Of a DNA stretch of 33,499 nt, positions 1 through 7,624 are shown in pieces (position 1 is the first letter of the stretch; each line of letters begins with the position of its first letter). The notes under the pieces were generated by a model that was not told the DNA's origin, ran no database searches, and saw nothing but the letters and a program-made list of their open reading frames with translations. Where the stretch lies: positions 1-33,499 of the forward strand of contig NZ_RXLZ01000055.1 in the NCBI RefSeq assembly GCF_003970865.1, written 5' to 3'. A program made the position numbers and the translations under genes. The DNA comes from Stenotrophomonas maltophilia. Its GTDB lineage: Bacteria > Pseudomonadota > Gammaproteobacteria > Xanthomonadales > Xanthomonadaceae.

Positions 1-272
1 AGCCGCACCGCCCTGGAACCGTCTTTGGTAGGTGCCAACCTTGGTTGGCACAAACAGCCAGAGGCCTTCACCCCATCTGGGGCCCAGGTGCCGGACGGAT
101 CGTGCCAACCAAGGTTGGCACCCACCAACAGCGGGCAATGCCGCCAGCCGCACCGCCCTGGAACCGTCTTTGGTAGGTGCCAACCTTGGTTGGCACAAAC
201 AGCCAGAGGCCTTCACCCCATCTGGGGCCCAGGTGCCGGACGGATCGTGCCAACCAAGGTTGGCACCCACCA
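1..272. repeat. 145-bp tandem repeat, two copies, with SMAG-type hairpins
   Basis: Bases 1-145 recur almost unchanged from 146 to about 272, giving a period of 145 bp. Each unit holds a head-to-head pair of GTAG-type palindromes: a forward copy (GGTAGGTGCCAACC...) at 27-51 and 172-196, and its inverse ending in CACCCACC at 102-126 and 247-271. The window starts exactly at a unit boundary, so further copies may lie to the left. Between 272 and 329 there is another short inverted copy (GACCAACGGTCGGCCCCCACC near 282-302). No gene is visible before the folD stop. Confidence 0.85.
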
Positions 273-329
273 CAGGCAGACCGACCAACGGTCGGCCCCC
301 ACCAACAGCAGATTTCCCCCAATCGCAGG

Positions 330-1208
330 TCAGCTCAGCGCTTCCGCCGCTTCCAACGTGTTCTGCATCAGCGTGGCCACGGTCATCGGGCCCACGCCAC
401 CCGGCACCGGGGTGATCCAGCTCGCCCGCTGGGCAGCCGCTTCAAATCCAACGTCGCCCACCAGCCGGCCGTCATCCAGCCGGTTGATACCCACGTCGAT
501 CACCACCGCACCCGGCTTCACCCATTCGCCCGGCACGATGCCGGGGCGGCCCACCGCCACCACCAGGATGTCGGCGTTGCGCACGGCCTGTTCCAGCACG
601 TCCTTGGGGGTGAACTTGTGGCAGCTGGTCACGGTGCAGCCGGCAATCAGCAGCTCCAGGCCCATCGGGCGGCCGACGTGGTTGCTCACGCCCACGATGG
701 TGGCGTTGCGACCACGCACCGGCTGGTCGGTGTGGCCCAGCAGCGTGGTGATGCCACGCGGGGTGCACGGGCGCAGGCCGAACTCGCGCAGGGCCAGGTG
801 GCCGACGTTTTCCGGGTGGAAGCCGTCCACGTCCTTGCGCGGGTCGATGCGCTGGATCAGCCGGCGTGCGTCCGGAATGCCCGGCAGCGGCAGCTGGATC
901 AGGATGCCGTTGATCTTCGGATCGGCGTTGAGCTGGTCGATCAGGTCGAGCAGCTCGGCTTCGGTGGTACCGGCCGGCAGATCGTAATCATGTGCTTCGA
1001 TGCCGACCTTCTCGGCGGCACGGCGCTTGTTGCGCACGTACACGGTCGAAGCCGGGTCGCCACCCACCAGCACCACGGCCAGGCCCGGGCGGCTGCCGCC
1101 GGCGGCCACGCGGGCGTCGACGCGCACCTTCAGGCTGTCGAGCAGGTCCTCGGCGATACGGCGGCCATCGAGGATGCGGGCAGGAAGCTGGGAGGCGGAA
1201 TCGGTCAT
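330..1208 (-). CDS. folD: Bifunctional methylenetetrahydrofolate dehydrogenase / cyclohydrolase FolD
   Basis: FolD interconverts 5,10-methylene-, 5,10-methenyl- and 10-formyl-tetrahydrofolate in the cytosol, using NADP, and so supplies one-carbon units for purines and formyl-methionine. The product is 292 residues, the usual family length. The catalytic lysine sits in STVYVRNK (about residue 61), followed by the substrate motif GILIQLPLP and [12 protein letters not shown]. The nucleotide-binding segment reads [11 protein letters not shown], a slight variant of the usual GRSxIVGRP. The ATG at 1208 is the only sensible start. No good Shine-Dalgarno sequence is visible before it. It stands alone, flanked by repeat-rich spacers on both sides. 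Confidence 0.97.
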   Translation of the reverse strand: MTDSASQLPARILDGRRIAEDLLDSLKVRVDARVAAGGSRPGLAVVLVGGDPASTVYVRNKRRAAEKVGIEAHDYDLPAGTTEAELLDLIDQLNADPKINGILIQLPLPGIPDARRLIQRIDPRKDVDGFHPENVGHLALREFGLRPCTPRGITTLLGHTDQPVRGRNATIVGVSNHVGRPMGLELLIAGCTVTSCHKFTPKDVLEQAVRNADILVVAVGRPGIVPGEWVKPGAVVIDVGINRLDDGRLVGDVGFEAAAQRASWITPVPGGVGPMTVATLMQNTLEAAEALS

Positions 1209-1292
1209 CGGGAGCGGGCGTGGGGCGGCGGGGACGCTATTGTCCCTGATTCAGGCCCCCTCGCCCACCGCCGCGCGCCGACACCGCGCACC

Positions 1293-1369
1293 GGTAGTGC
1301 CGGCCGCTGGCCGGCAACCTCATGACGTCGGAACGTTTCCGTATCTGCCGGCCAGCGGCCGGCACTACC
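1293..1369. repeat. Inverted pair of SMAG repeats
   Basis: A forward GTAGTGCCGGCCGCTGGCC element (1293-1316) faces an inverted copy (1346-1369) with a 29-base spacer. Each element is itself a palindrome, so the pair can fold into two small hairpins or one long one. It lies between the folD start (1208) and the end of the antiporter gene (1390), where it may also act as a transcription or mRNA-stability barrier for the antiporter transcript. The class is the GTAG-headed REP family known from S. maltophilia. Confidence 0.9.
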
Positions 1370-1389
1370 AGGCGATCAGCGCGCGGGCT

Positions 1390-3222
1390 CTATTCTTCCT
1401 CTTCCGGCACATCCTGCGGGTTCAGCGTCTTGCTCTCGCGCTTCGGTGCGGTGAACGGCGTCGGCGTCGGTACGCCCTGCGGGCTGTTGCCGTAGATCAT
1501 CCGCGCGCCGGCATTCAAACCACCGCCGGCAATCTCCAGCTCGAAGCGCTCGGCATCGCGGCGGCGGATCTGCTCGGCAATCTCGATTGCATCGTCCTCG
1601 TCCGCACCCAGCTCCACCAGCGCGGCCTGGCCAAACAACACCGCCGATTCGAAGGTCTCTCGGATCTGGAAGTCGACGCCGGCATGGATCAGCCGCAGCG
1701 AATGTTCGCGGTCGAACGAGCGCACCATCAGCTTGGCCTGCGGGAACTCGTGCGCCACCAGCTCAACGATGCGGTCGGCGGCCTCGGCCTTGTCCACGCA
1801 CACCGCAATCGCACGCGCGGTCGCGGCACCCGAAGCATGCAGCACATCCAGGCGGGTGCCATCACCGTAATAGATCTTGAAACCAAATCGCGCGGCGCTC
1901 TGGATCATCTCCACATCGTTGTCGATGATGGTCACGTCCACGTCGCGCGCCAGCAGCGACTGGCTGGCGACCTGGCCGAAGCGGCCGAAGCCGATCAGCA
2001 GCACGCTGCCGGACAGGCCATCGGCCTCGTCCACGCCGTCCATGTTCACCGTCGGCTTCGGCGCGATGCGCTTGTAGACCAGCACCACCAGCGGGGTCAG
2101 CGCCATCGACAGCACCACCACGGCGGTGAAGTTGGCGTTGATCTCCAGGTCGATCACGCCGGCCGATGCGGCGGCGGAGAACAGCACGAAGGCGAACTCG
2201 CCGCCCTGCGCCATCAGCACGCCGCGATCCAGCGCCTGCGCGTGGTCGCTGCCCATGATGCGCGCTACCACGTAGATGCACAGCGCCTTGGCTGCCATCA
2301 GCGCCAGTACCAGGCCGAGGATCAGCTGCCAGTGCGCGGCCACCACGCTCAGGTCCAGCGCCATGCCCACGCTGAGGAAGAACAGGCCGAGCAGGATGCC
2401 GCGGAACGGTTCGATGTCCGCTTCGATCTGGTGGCGGAAGGTCGACTCGCTCAGCAGCACGCCGGCCAGGAACGCGCCCATCGCCATCGACAGGCCGGAC
2501 AGCTGCATCAGCAGCGCCGCACCCAGCACCACCAGCAGCGCGGCGGCGGTCATCACCTCGCGTGCCTTCGATTCGGCCAGCAGGCGGAACAGCGGGTTGA
2601 GCAGGAAGCGGCCGACCAGCACCAGGCCGACGATGGCACCCACGCCGATCGCCACCGACAGCCAGCGCGAACCCTCGCCATCGGCACTGCCCGCGCTCGG
2701 GCCCATCCAGGCCACCAGCGCCAGCAACGGCACGATCAGCAGGTCTTCGAACAGCAGGATGGAGACGATCTTCTGCCCCGACGGCAGTGCGATGTCGCCG
2801 CGCTCGGCCAGCAACTGCATCACCACCGCGGTGGAGGTGAGCACGAAGCCGGTGGCGCCGATGAAGGCCACCTGCCACGGCAGGCCGAACAGCTTGGCGA
2901 TGCTGGTCAGCACCAGCGCACAGGTGACGATCTGCAGCGTGCCCAGCCCGAAGATTTCCTTGCGCAGGCTCCACAGGTGCGAGGGCCGCATTTCCAGGCC
3001 GATCACGAACAGGAACATCACCACACCGAGCTCGGCGGTATGCAGGATCGCCTGCGGGTCTGAGAACCAGCCCAGCCCGAACGGTCCGATCGCCAGGCCA
3101 GCGGCGAAGTAGCCCAGTACCGAGCCCAGGCCGGCCCGGCGGAACAAAGGCACCATCACCACCGCCGCGCCCAACAGGGCGACGACCTTGACCAGCTCGC
3201 TGGTCGCTGCTTCTACCGCCAT
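1390..3222 (-). CDS. CPA2-family monovalent cation:proton antiporter with RCK domain (KefB/KefC-like)
   Basis: This is an inner-membrane antiporter of the monovalent cation:proton antiporter-2 family, which exchanges K+ (or Na+) for H+. The 610-residue product has about 12 hydrophobic segments in its first ~385 residues, typical of a Na+/H+ exchanger domain. A TrkA-N/RCK domain starts with the Rossmann motif GFGRFGQ (about residues 411-417), has the acidic partner IIDND, and ends near residue 520. The tail is proline- and glutamate-rich (PEEEE). KefB/KefC relatives are gated by glutathione adducts through this RCK domain, but I cannot tell from sequence whether this one is. The ATG at 3222 has a GGGGA stretch about 11 bases upstream. 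It is a single-gene unit. Confidence 0.93.
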   Translation of the reverse strand: MAVEAATSELVKVVALLGAAVVMVPLFRRAGLGSVLGYFAAGLAIGPFGLGWFSDPQAILHTAELGVVMFLFVIGLEMRPSHLWSLRKEIFGLGTLQIVTCALVLTSIAKLFGLPWQVAFIGATGFVLTSTAVVMQLLAERGDIALPSGQKIVSILLFEDLLIVPLLALVAWMGPSAGSADGEGSRWLSVAIGVGAIVGLVLVGRFLLNPLFRLLAESKAREVMTAAALLVVLGAALLMQLSGLSMAMGAFLAGVLLSESTFRHQIEADIEPFRGILLGLFFLSVGMALDLSVVAAHWQLILGLVLALMAAKALCIYVVARIMGSDHAQALDRGVLMAQGGEFAFVLFSAAASAGVIDLEINANFTAVVVLSMALTPLVVLVYKRIAPKPTVNMDGVDEADGLSGSVLLIGFGRFGQVASQSLLARDVDVTIIDNDVEMIQSAARFGFKIYYGDGTRLDVLHASGAATARAIAVCVDKAEAADRIVELVAHEFPQAKLMVRSFDREHSLRLIHAGVDFQIRETFESAVLFGQAALVELGADEDDAIEIAEQIRRRDAERFELEIAGGGLNAGARMIYGNSPQGVPTPTPFTAPKRESKTLNPQDVPEEEE

Positions 3223-3377
3223 GCGGTGTTTTCCCCAAGATCCAGAATCGGGTTCAACAATAGAGCAATGCCGATGACGGCAATAGCACGTATGTTGCGT
3301 CGGATTGTCTTGGAGATGGAACGATGCTGGGAGTGACCCCCGGCATCATCCCGAAACCATGCATGCGCGTCGGTAGG

Positions 3378-3953
3378 AGCCAACCATGCACCCGCCTCGG
3401 TAGGTGCCAACCTTGGTTGGCACGAAAACGCCGACCAAGGTCGGCATCCACCAAGGCATTCCCCGGCCAGCCTCACCCACCCCGACAAAACGCGGCGTAA
3501 TCGATATACCCCGGGAAGGGCACGCCCGGTGCGCACACCGGGCAGTGCGGGTCCGGCCGGATACCGGATCCCGAAACCATGCACCCGCTTCGGTAGGTGC
3601 CAACCTTGGTTGGCACGAAAACGCCGACCAAGGTCGGCATCCACCAAGGCATTCCCCGACCGGCTTCACCCACCCCGGCAAAACGCGGCGTAATCGATAT
3701 ACCCCGGGAACGGCACGCCCGGCGCGCACAGCGGGCAGTGCGGGTCCGGCCGGATGCCGGATCCCGAAACCATGCACCCGCCTCGGTAGGTGCCAACCTT
3801 GGTTGGCACGAAAACGCCGACCAAGGTCGGCATCCACCCATGCATTCCCCGACCGGCTTCACCCACCCCGACAAAACGCGGCGTAATCGATATACCCGGG
3901 GAACGGCACACCCGGCGCGCACACCGGGCAGTGCGGGTCCGGCCGGATGCCGG
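3378..3953. repeat. 193-bp tandem repeat (three copies) duplicating the 3' end of the moeB-like gene
   Basis: Three units with a period of 193 bp start near 3378, 3571 and 3764. The rightmost unit overlaps the real 3' end of the moeB-like gene. The other two repeat the last ~95 bases of coding sequence, including the CPxC zinc motif and stop codon, plus ~98 bases of downstream spacer. Each spacer carries a GGTAGGTGCCAACC hairpin (3399-3423, 3592-3616, 3785-3809) followed by an inverted GCCGACCAAGGTCGGC hairpin. A partial fourth start (CCGAAACCATGCA plus a GGTAGGAGCCAACC remnant) lies at about 3353-3385. Between 3223 and 3350 I see no gene or clear element. Confidence 0.9.
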
Positions 3954-4995
3954 TCTCGCGGAAGCGCATACCCAGCGCATCGAAGCGCAGCAGCCGGCCG
4001 ACCAGCGGCTCGCCGATGCCCAGCAGCAGCTTCAGCACCTCCGTGGCCTGCAGCACGCCGGCCAGGCCGGGCAGCACGCCCAGCACACCGGCCTCGGAAC
4101 AGTTCGGCGCGAACTCCGGCGGCGGCGGCTCCGGGAACAGGCAGCGGTAGCACGGTGCCACGCCGCGCTGGCGGCCGGCGTCAAACACGCTTACCTGGCC
4201 ATCGAAGCGCTCGATGGCGGCGTACACCAGCGGCGTGGCGTGCTTGATGCAGGCGTCGTTGAGCAGGTAGCGCAGCGGGAAGTTGTCCGAGCCATCCAGC
4301 ACCACGTCCACGCCCTCCAGCAGCGCATCCACGTTCTCGGAGGTGACCCGCTCCGGCACGGCCTCGACGTCGATCGACGGGTTCAGCGCCAGCAGCCGCT
4401 CGCGCGCCGAATCGACCTTGAGCTGGCCCACGCTGGCCTCGGTATGCACGATCTGCCGGTGCAGGTTGCTGCGCTCCACCCGATCATGGTCGGCAAAGCG
4501 CAGGTGCCCTACCCCAGCCGCAGCCAGGTAGAAGCCAGCCGGCGCGCCCAGACCACCCGCGCCCAGCACCAGCACGCGCGACTGCTGCAACGTGCGCTGG
4601 CCGGCCTCGCCCACCTGCGGCAACAGCAGGTGGCGCGAATAACGGTCGTAGAAATCGCGGTCGGCGGCACTGGCCAGCGGCTGCACCAGCGGCAGCGACT
4701 GCTCACGCCAGGCCACGGTACCGCCCGTCACTGAAGCGACGTGGATGTAGCCAGCCTCCAGCAGGAACTGCGCGGCATCGGCCGAGCGCTTGCCGCTCTG
4801 GCAGATCAGCAGGATCTCCTGGTCGTGCCGCGGCAGATGCGCGGCCGGGTCGGCCTGCAGCTCGCCTTTGGCCACGCCGCGCGCGCCCTCGGCCATTCCG
4901 CCGGCCCGTTCGTGCCCCTCGCGTACATCGATCAGCACCGCGCCGTGGGCCAGGCGCTCACGTGCCTGCGCGGGGGAAAGCTCTTGGATGCTCAT
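3859..4995 (-). CDS. moeB: Rhodanese-ThiF fusion, molybdopterin-synthase adenylyltransferase type (MoeB)
   Basis: MoeB/ThiF-type E1-like enzymes adenylate the C-terminal glycine of a small sulfur-carrier protein (MoaD or ThiS). A rhodanese domain can supply the persulfide sulfur. The 378-residue product starts with a rhodanese domain whose active loop is CQSGKRS (Cys about residue 65). The adenylyltransferase domain follows, with the ATP-binding GAGGLG near residues 145-150, the DGSDNFP segment, and two zinc-binding Cys pairs (CYRC and CPVC). The rhodanese-first order is the reverse of the MOCS3/MoeZ arrangement. I chose the ATG at 4995 because the open frame further upstream has no family similarity. 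The partner carrier protein is not encoded nearby, so MoaD versus ThiS is unresolved. Confidence 0.9.
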   Translation of the reverse strand: MSIQELSPAQARERLAHGAVLIDVREGHERAGGMAEGARGVAKGELQADPAAHLPRHDQEILLICQSGKRSADAAQFLLEAGYIHVASVTGGTVAWREQSLPLVQPLASAADRDFYDRYSRHLLLPQVGEAGQRTLQQSRVLVLGAGGLGAPAGFYLAAAGVGHLRFADHDRVERSNLHRQIVHTEASVGQLKVDSARERLLALNPSIDVEAVPERVTSENVDALLEGVDVVLDGSDNFPLRYLLNDACIKHATPLVYAAIERFDGQVSVFDAGRQRGVAPCYRCLFPEPPPPEFAPNCSEAGVLGVLPGLAGVLQATEVLKLLLGIGEPLVGRLLRFDALGMRFRETGIRPDPHCPVCAPGVPFPGYIDYAAFCRGG

Positions 4996-5084
4996 GGCCG
5001 CATTATCGCGCAGACACCCTCGCCGCGCCTTGCCCCGAACATGGCACCATGCGGGCGTTGTCCCCTGCATCCCGGAACCGCTGC

Positions 5085-5900
5085 ATGCGCCCTGCCACCG
5101 AATTCTGGCGTGACCCGCGCATGCCCTTCGTCGAAAGCCGACGGGCGTGCGACAGCCGCGCCTGCCATCGCCCGCACAGCCATGACACCTTCTCGATCGG
5201 CGCCGTGGACGCCGGCAGCAGCCTGTTCACCGGTGCTGCGGAAGGACCGCGCCTGCTGCAGCCCGGCAACCTGGTCGGCGTACCCGCAGGCCGCGTGCAC
5301 GCCTGCAACCCCCTGCCCGGCCAGGTCTGGAGCTACCAGATGCTGCATCTGGACGCGCGCTGGATGGCCGAGGTTCGTGCCGAGTATGACGACCTGCCCG
5401 AACCCGACTGGCAGCAGGAACCGATCCGGATTGCCAACCATCGCCCGCGCTACCAGCAGTACTGCCATCTCAACGAAACGCTGTTCTCCGACGATCCGGT
5501 CAGCGTCAAGGAAGCTGCCCTGATCGCGTTCGTCGGCGATCTGGATGAACACGATGGTGTAGCCGTCGCTGGCCCGCCCGAAGATGCCGCATTACAGCAG
5601 AGGATGCAGCCGGTGATGGACGTTCTGCGCCAGCGGCTCGAACACACCCCGGCCCTGCAGGAGCTGGCATCGCTGGCAGGCATGAGCCGCTACCAGCTGA
5701 TCCGCGCCTTCCGACGCGCCACGGGCCTGACCCCACACGCCTGGCAGATCGACCAGCGCATCCAGGAGGCCCGCCGCCGGTTGTGCGAAGGGCAGGCACT
5801 GGCCGTGGTCGCACATGCGCTGGGTTTTGCCGACCAGAGCCATTTCCAGCGGGTCTTCAAGGCCCACGCCGGTGCGACCCCGGGCCAGTACCGGCGCTGA
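5085..5900 (+). CDS. AraC-family transcriptional regulator
   Basis: This is a cytosolic DNA-binding regulator of 271 residues. The N-terminal half looks like an AraC cupin sensing domain (RPHSHDTFSIGAVDAG, then PGNLVGVPAGRVHACNP). The C-terminal ~90 residues form the double helix-turn-helix: LASLAGMSRYQLIRAFRRAT followed by ALGFADQSHFQRVFKAHAG and the closing TPGQYRR. The ATG at 5085 has a weak GGAA about 9 bases upstream; an ATG at 5049 is possible. It is divergent from the moeB-like gene. It lies 74 bases ahead of a LysE exporter in the same direction, a pairing common in proteobacteria, so it probably controls that exporter. The effector, perhaps an amino acid, is inferred only from this context. 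Confidence 0.92.
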   Translation: MRPATEFWRDPRMPFVESRRACDSRACHRPHSHDTFSIGAVDAGSSLFTGAAEGPRLLQPGNLVGVPAGRVHACNPLPGQVWSYQMLHLDARWMAEVRAEYDDLPEPDWQQEPIRIANHRPRYQQYCHLNETLFSDDPVSVKEAALIAFVGDLDEHDGVAVAGPPEDAALQQRMQPVMDVLRQRLEHTPALQELASLAGMSRYQLIRAFRRATGLTPHAWQIDQRIQEARRRLCEGQALAVVAHALGFADQSHFQRVFKAHAGATPGQYRR

Positions 5901-5974
5901 GCCTGCAATAACGTTCAATACCATCGCGCGGCGCATCCCCAGACTGGCGCCCCAGCCAGCCGCCGCCGGACCCG

Positions 5975-6610
5975 ATGGAACAGTTCCTGGTCATCGCCAC
6001 CGTACATTTTCTCGCCCTGCTCTCACCCGGCCCCGACTTCTTCCTCGTTGCACGCACCGCGATCACCTCTGGCTGGCGCACCGCCAGTGGCGCCTGCGCA
6101 GGCATCGCCGTCGGCAATGGCGTCTTCATCGTGGCCGCTTTCACCGGAATGGCCATGCTGCGCGCAGGCAGCGCGGGGTTCATTGCGGTGCAGTTGGCGG
6201 GCTGCGGGTTCCTGCTGTACCTCGGTGCGCTGTTCCTGCGCCATGCGGGTTCGACGACGCTGCAGGCGTCTGAAGCTGCCGCCGGATCGCGAGCAGGTGA
6301 TGCCCACGGATGGTGGAAGGCGGCAGGGCTGGGCGCCCTGTCTGCGCTGCTGAACCCGAAGAATGCGCTGTTCTACACAACGTTGGCGGCAATGCTCAAC
6401 GGTCCGCAGGCCAACGCCGCAACAAAATTCTTCTATGGCGCGTGGATGTTCGGCATCGTCCTGCTATGGGATCTGCTGGTCGCCGCGCTGGTCGGCCACC
6501 CGTGGGTGCTGGGTCGATTCGCACGCGCCCTGCCCTGGCTGGAACGGGCCGCAGGGCTCCTGATGATTGCGCTGGCGCTATGGATCGTCGTGTCGCTATG
6601 GGTGGGCTGA
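5975..6610 (+). CDS. LysE/RhtB-family amino-acid exporter
   Basis: This is an inner-membrane exporter of 211 residues, the normal length for the LysE/RhtB family, which expels amino acids or homoserine lactone-like compounds using the proton gradient. It shows the signature SPGPDFFLVARTAITSG near residues 17-33, about six hydrophobic segments, and the second conserved motif NPKNALFY around residue 128. The C-terminal segment contains LPWLERAAG. The start is the ATG at 5975. It follows the AraC regulator and precedes a diverged paralogue. The substrate cannot be read from sequence. Confidence 0.93.
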   Translation: MEQFLVIATVHFLALLSPGPDFFLVARTAITSGWRTASGACAGIAVGNGVFIVAAFTGMAMLRAGSAGFIAVQLAGCGFLLYLGALFLRHAGSTTLQASEAAAGSRAGDAHGWWKAAGLGALSALLNPKNALFYTTLAAMLNGPQANAATKFFYGAWMFGIVLLWDLLVAALVGHPWVLGRFARALPWLERAAGLLMIALALWIVVSLWVG

Positions 6611-6704
6611 TGCCGGTGATTCGCGCCTGCCGCAATGGCGTTCAATACGGTGCGTCCGCCGCAGCCCACACTCGGCACTTTCTGTAGGTTGGTGGCAGGT
6701 TTAC

Positions 6705-7487
6705 GTGCAGCAGTTCTTCATCATCGCGGTGCTGTACGGCTTCGCCATGCTCCTGCCTGCTTCGAATCACGCCAAGATCCTGCGCACCGCGATGGGCGCG
6801 GGCGGGCACGCCGCCATGGCAGCGTCGTTCGGTATCGCCATCGGTACGGGTGTCATCTGCGCCACAGCATTCGTTGCAGCGGGCATGCTGGGAAACCGCG
6901 GTCTGTGGGCGCTGGCGATGCAGTGCGCGGGCTGCCTCCTGCTGCTGCGCCTGGCGGGTATGTGCCTGCGCGACGCCGGCTTGACCACCTTCTCTCCGCT
7001 TTCCCTGCAGATGCCCTGGGGCCTGAGCGCCCGCTCCCGTTGGCCGCACGCCGAAGCAGGATGCCTGCTGGCGCTCGCCAGCAGCAGCAACTGGATGCTG
7101 CAGTTCGCGATTGCAGCCCTGGTCAGCGGCCTCGTTGCCGAGATGGGTACCAAGGCCGCTTACGTGGCCTGCCTGAGCGGCGTTGCGCTGTCGCTCGGCC
7201 TACTGATGGCGTGGCTCGGCAGCCATCCGCGCTGGGCACAGGGGTGTTGCCGATTGCTTCCGTGGCTGGAGCATGCCGCGGGCCTGGTGATCGGTGCGGT
7301 GTCGGTGGCGTACCTGGCAGGTGCACTGGGTACGACCCTGGTCTGGGCAAGCATCACGGGGCAGGCGCGGCTGCCGGAATCGATCCCGGCCGCAAGCCAG
7401 GTGCAGCCGGCTTCTACATCGCGGCGTAGCCGAGGCATGCCATGCGCGTTGCCGCATTGCCGCGCTCGTCGCAGCAGTCCGCCTTGA
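6705..7487 (+). CDS. Diverged LysE-family paralogue lacking signature motifs
   Basis: This predicted membrane protein of 260 residues aligns along its length with the LysE exporter just upstream. QQFFIIAV matches EQFLVIAT, FGIAIGTGV matches AGIAVGNGV, and LPWLEHAAGL matches LPWLERAAGL. The SPGPD motif has become LPASN, and NPKNALFY has become SSSNWMLQF, so the two best conserved family motifs are gone. There is an extra ~45-residue hydrophilic tail rich in Arg, Ser and Pro. I chose the GTG at 6705 because it aligns with the LysE start and has GGCAGG five bases upstream; the in-frame ATG at 6567 would add 46 unrelated residues overlapping lysE. It may be a repurposed duplicate or a decaying gene whose frame is still open. 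No function is assigned. Confidence 0.7.
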   Translation: MQQFFIIAVLYGFAMLLPASNHAKILRTAMGAGGHAAMAASFGIAIGTGVICATAFVAAGMLGNRGLWALAMQCAGCLLLLRLAGMCLRDAGLTTFSPLSLQMPWGLSARSRWPHAEAGCLLALASSSNWMLQFAIAALVSGLVAEMGTKAAYVACLSGVALSLGLLMAWLGSHPRWAQGCCRLLPWLEHAAGLVIGAVSVAYLAGALGTTLVWASITGQARLPESIPAASQVQPASTSRRSRGMPCALPHCRARRSSPP

Positions 7488-7507
7488 TCAAGATCTATAG
7501 ACGCGGG

Positions 7508-7584
7508 GGTAGTGCCGGCCGCTGGCCGGCAACCTCGTGTCGTCTGATGCGTTCATGACCTGCCGGCCAGCGGCCGGCACTACC
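7508..7584. repeat. Inverted pair of SMAG repeats
   Basis: A forward GTAGTGCCGGCCGCTGGCC element (7508-7531) and its inverse (7561-7584) are separated by 29 bases. They lie in the spacer between the diverged LysE paralogue (+) and the der terminator (-), which is a convergent gene junction. Confidence 0.9.
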
Positions 7585-7589
7585 GCAAA

Positions 7590-7616
7590 CAAGAAAGGCG
7601 GCCCTGCGGCCGCCTT
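7590..7616 (-). terminator. Rho-independent terminator of the der transcript
   Basis: The stem GGCGGCC / GGCCGCC with loop CTGC lies a few bases after the der stop. Read on the minus strand it is followed by a T-rich run (TTTCTTG). It closes the ndk-to-der gene run. Confidence 0.85.
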
Positions 7617-7624
7617 CTCGTGAA

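Noticed and set aside
1..272. Possible CRISPR array
   Set aside because: The repeats are 145 bp apart, only two copies, and each contains inverted hairpin pairs; there are no short regular spacers and no cas genes.
3378..3860. Small protein genes inside the 193-bp repeats
   Set aside because: The frames are created by the repeated 3' end of the moeB-like gene and hairpin sequence, and have no start signal or independent coding bias.
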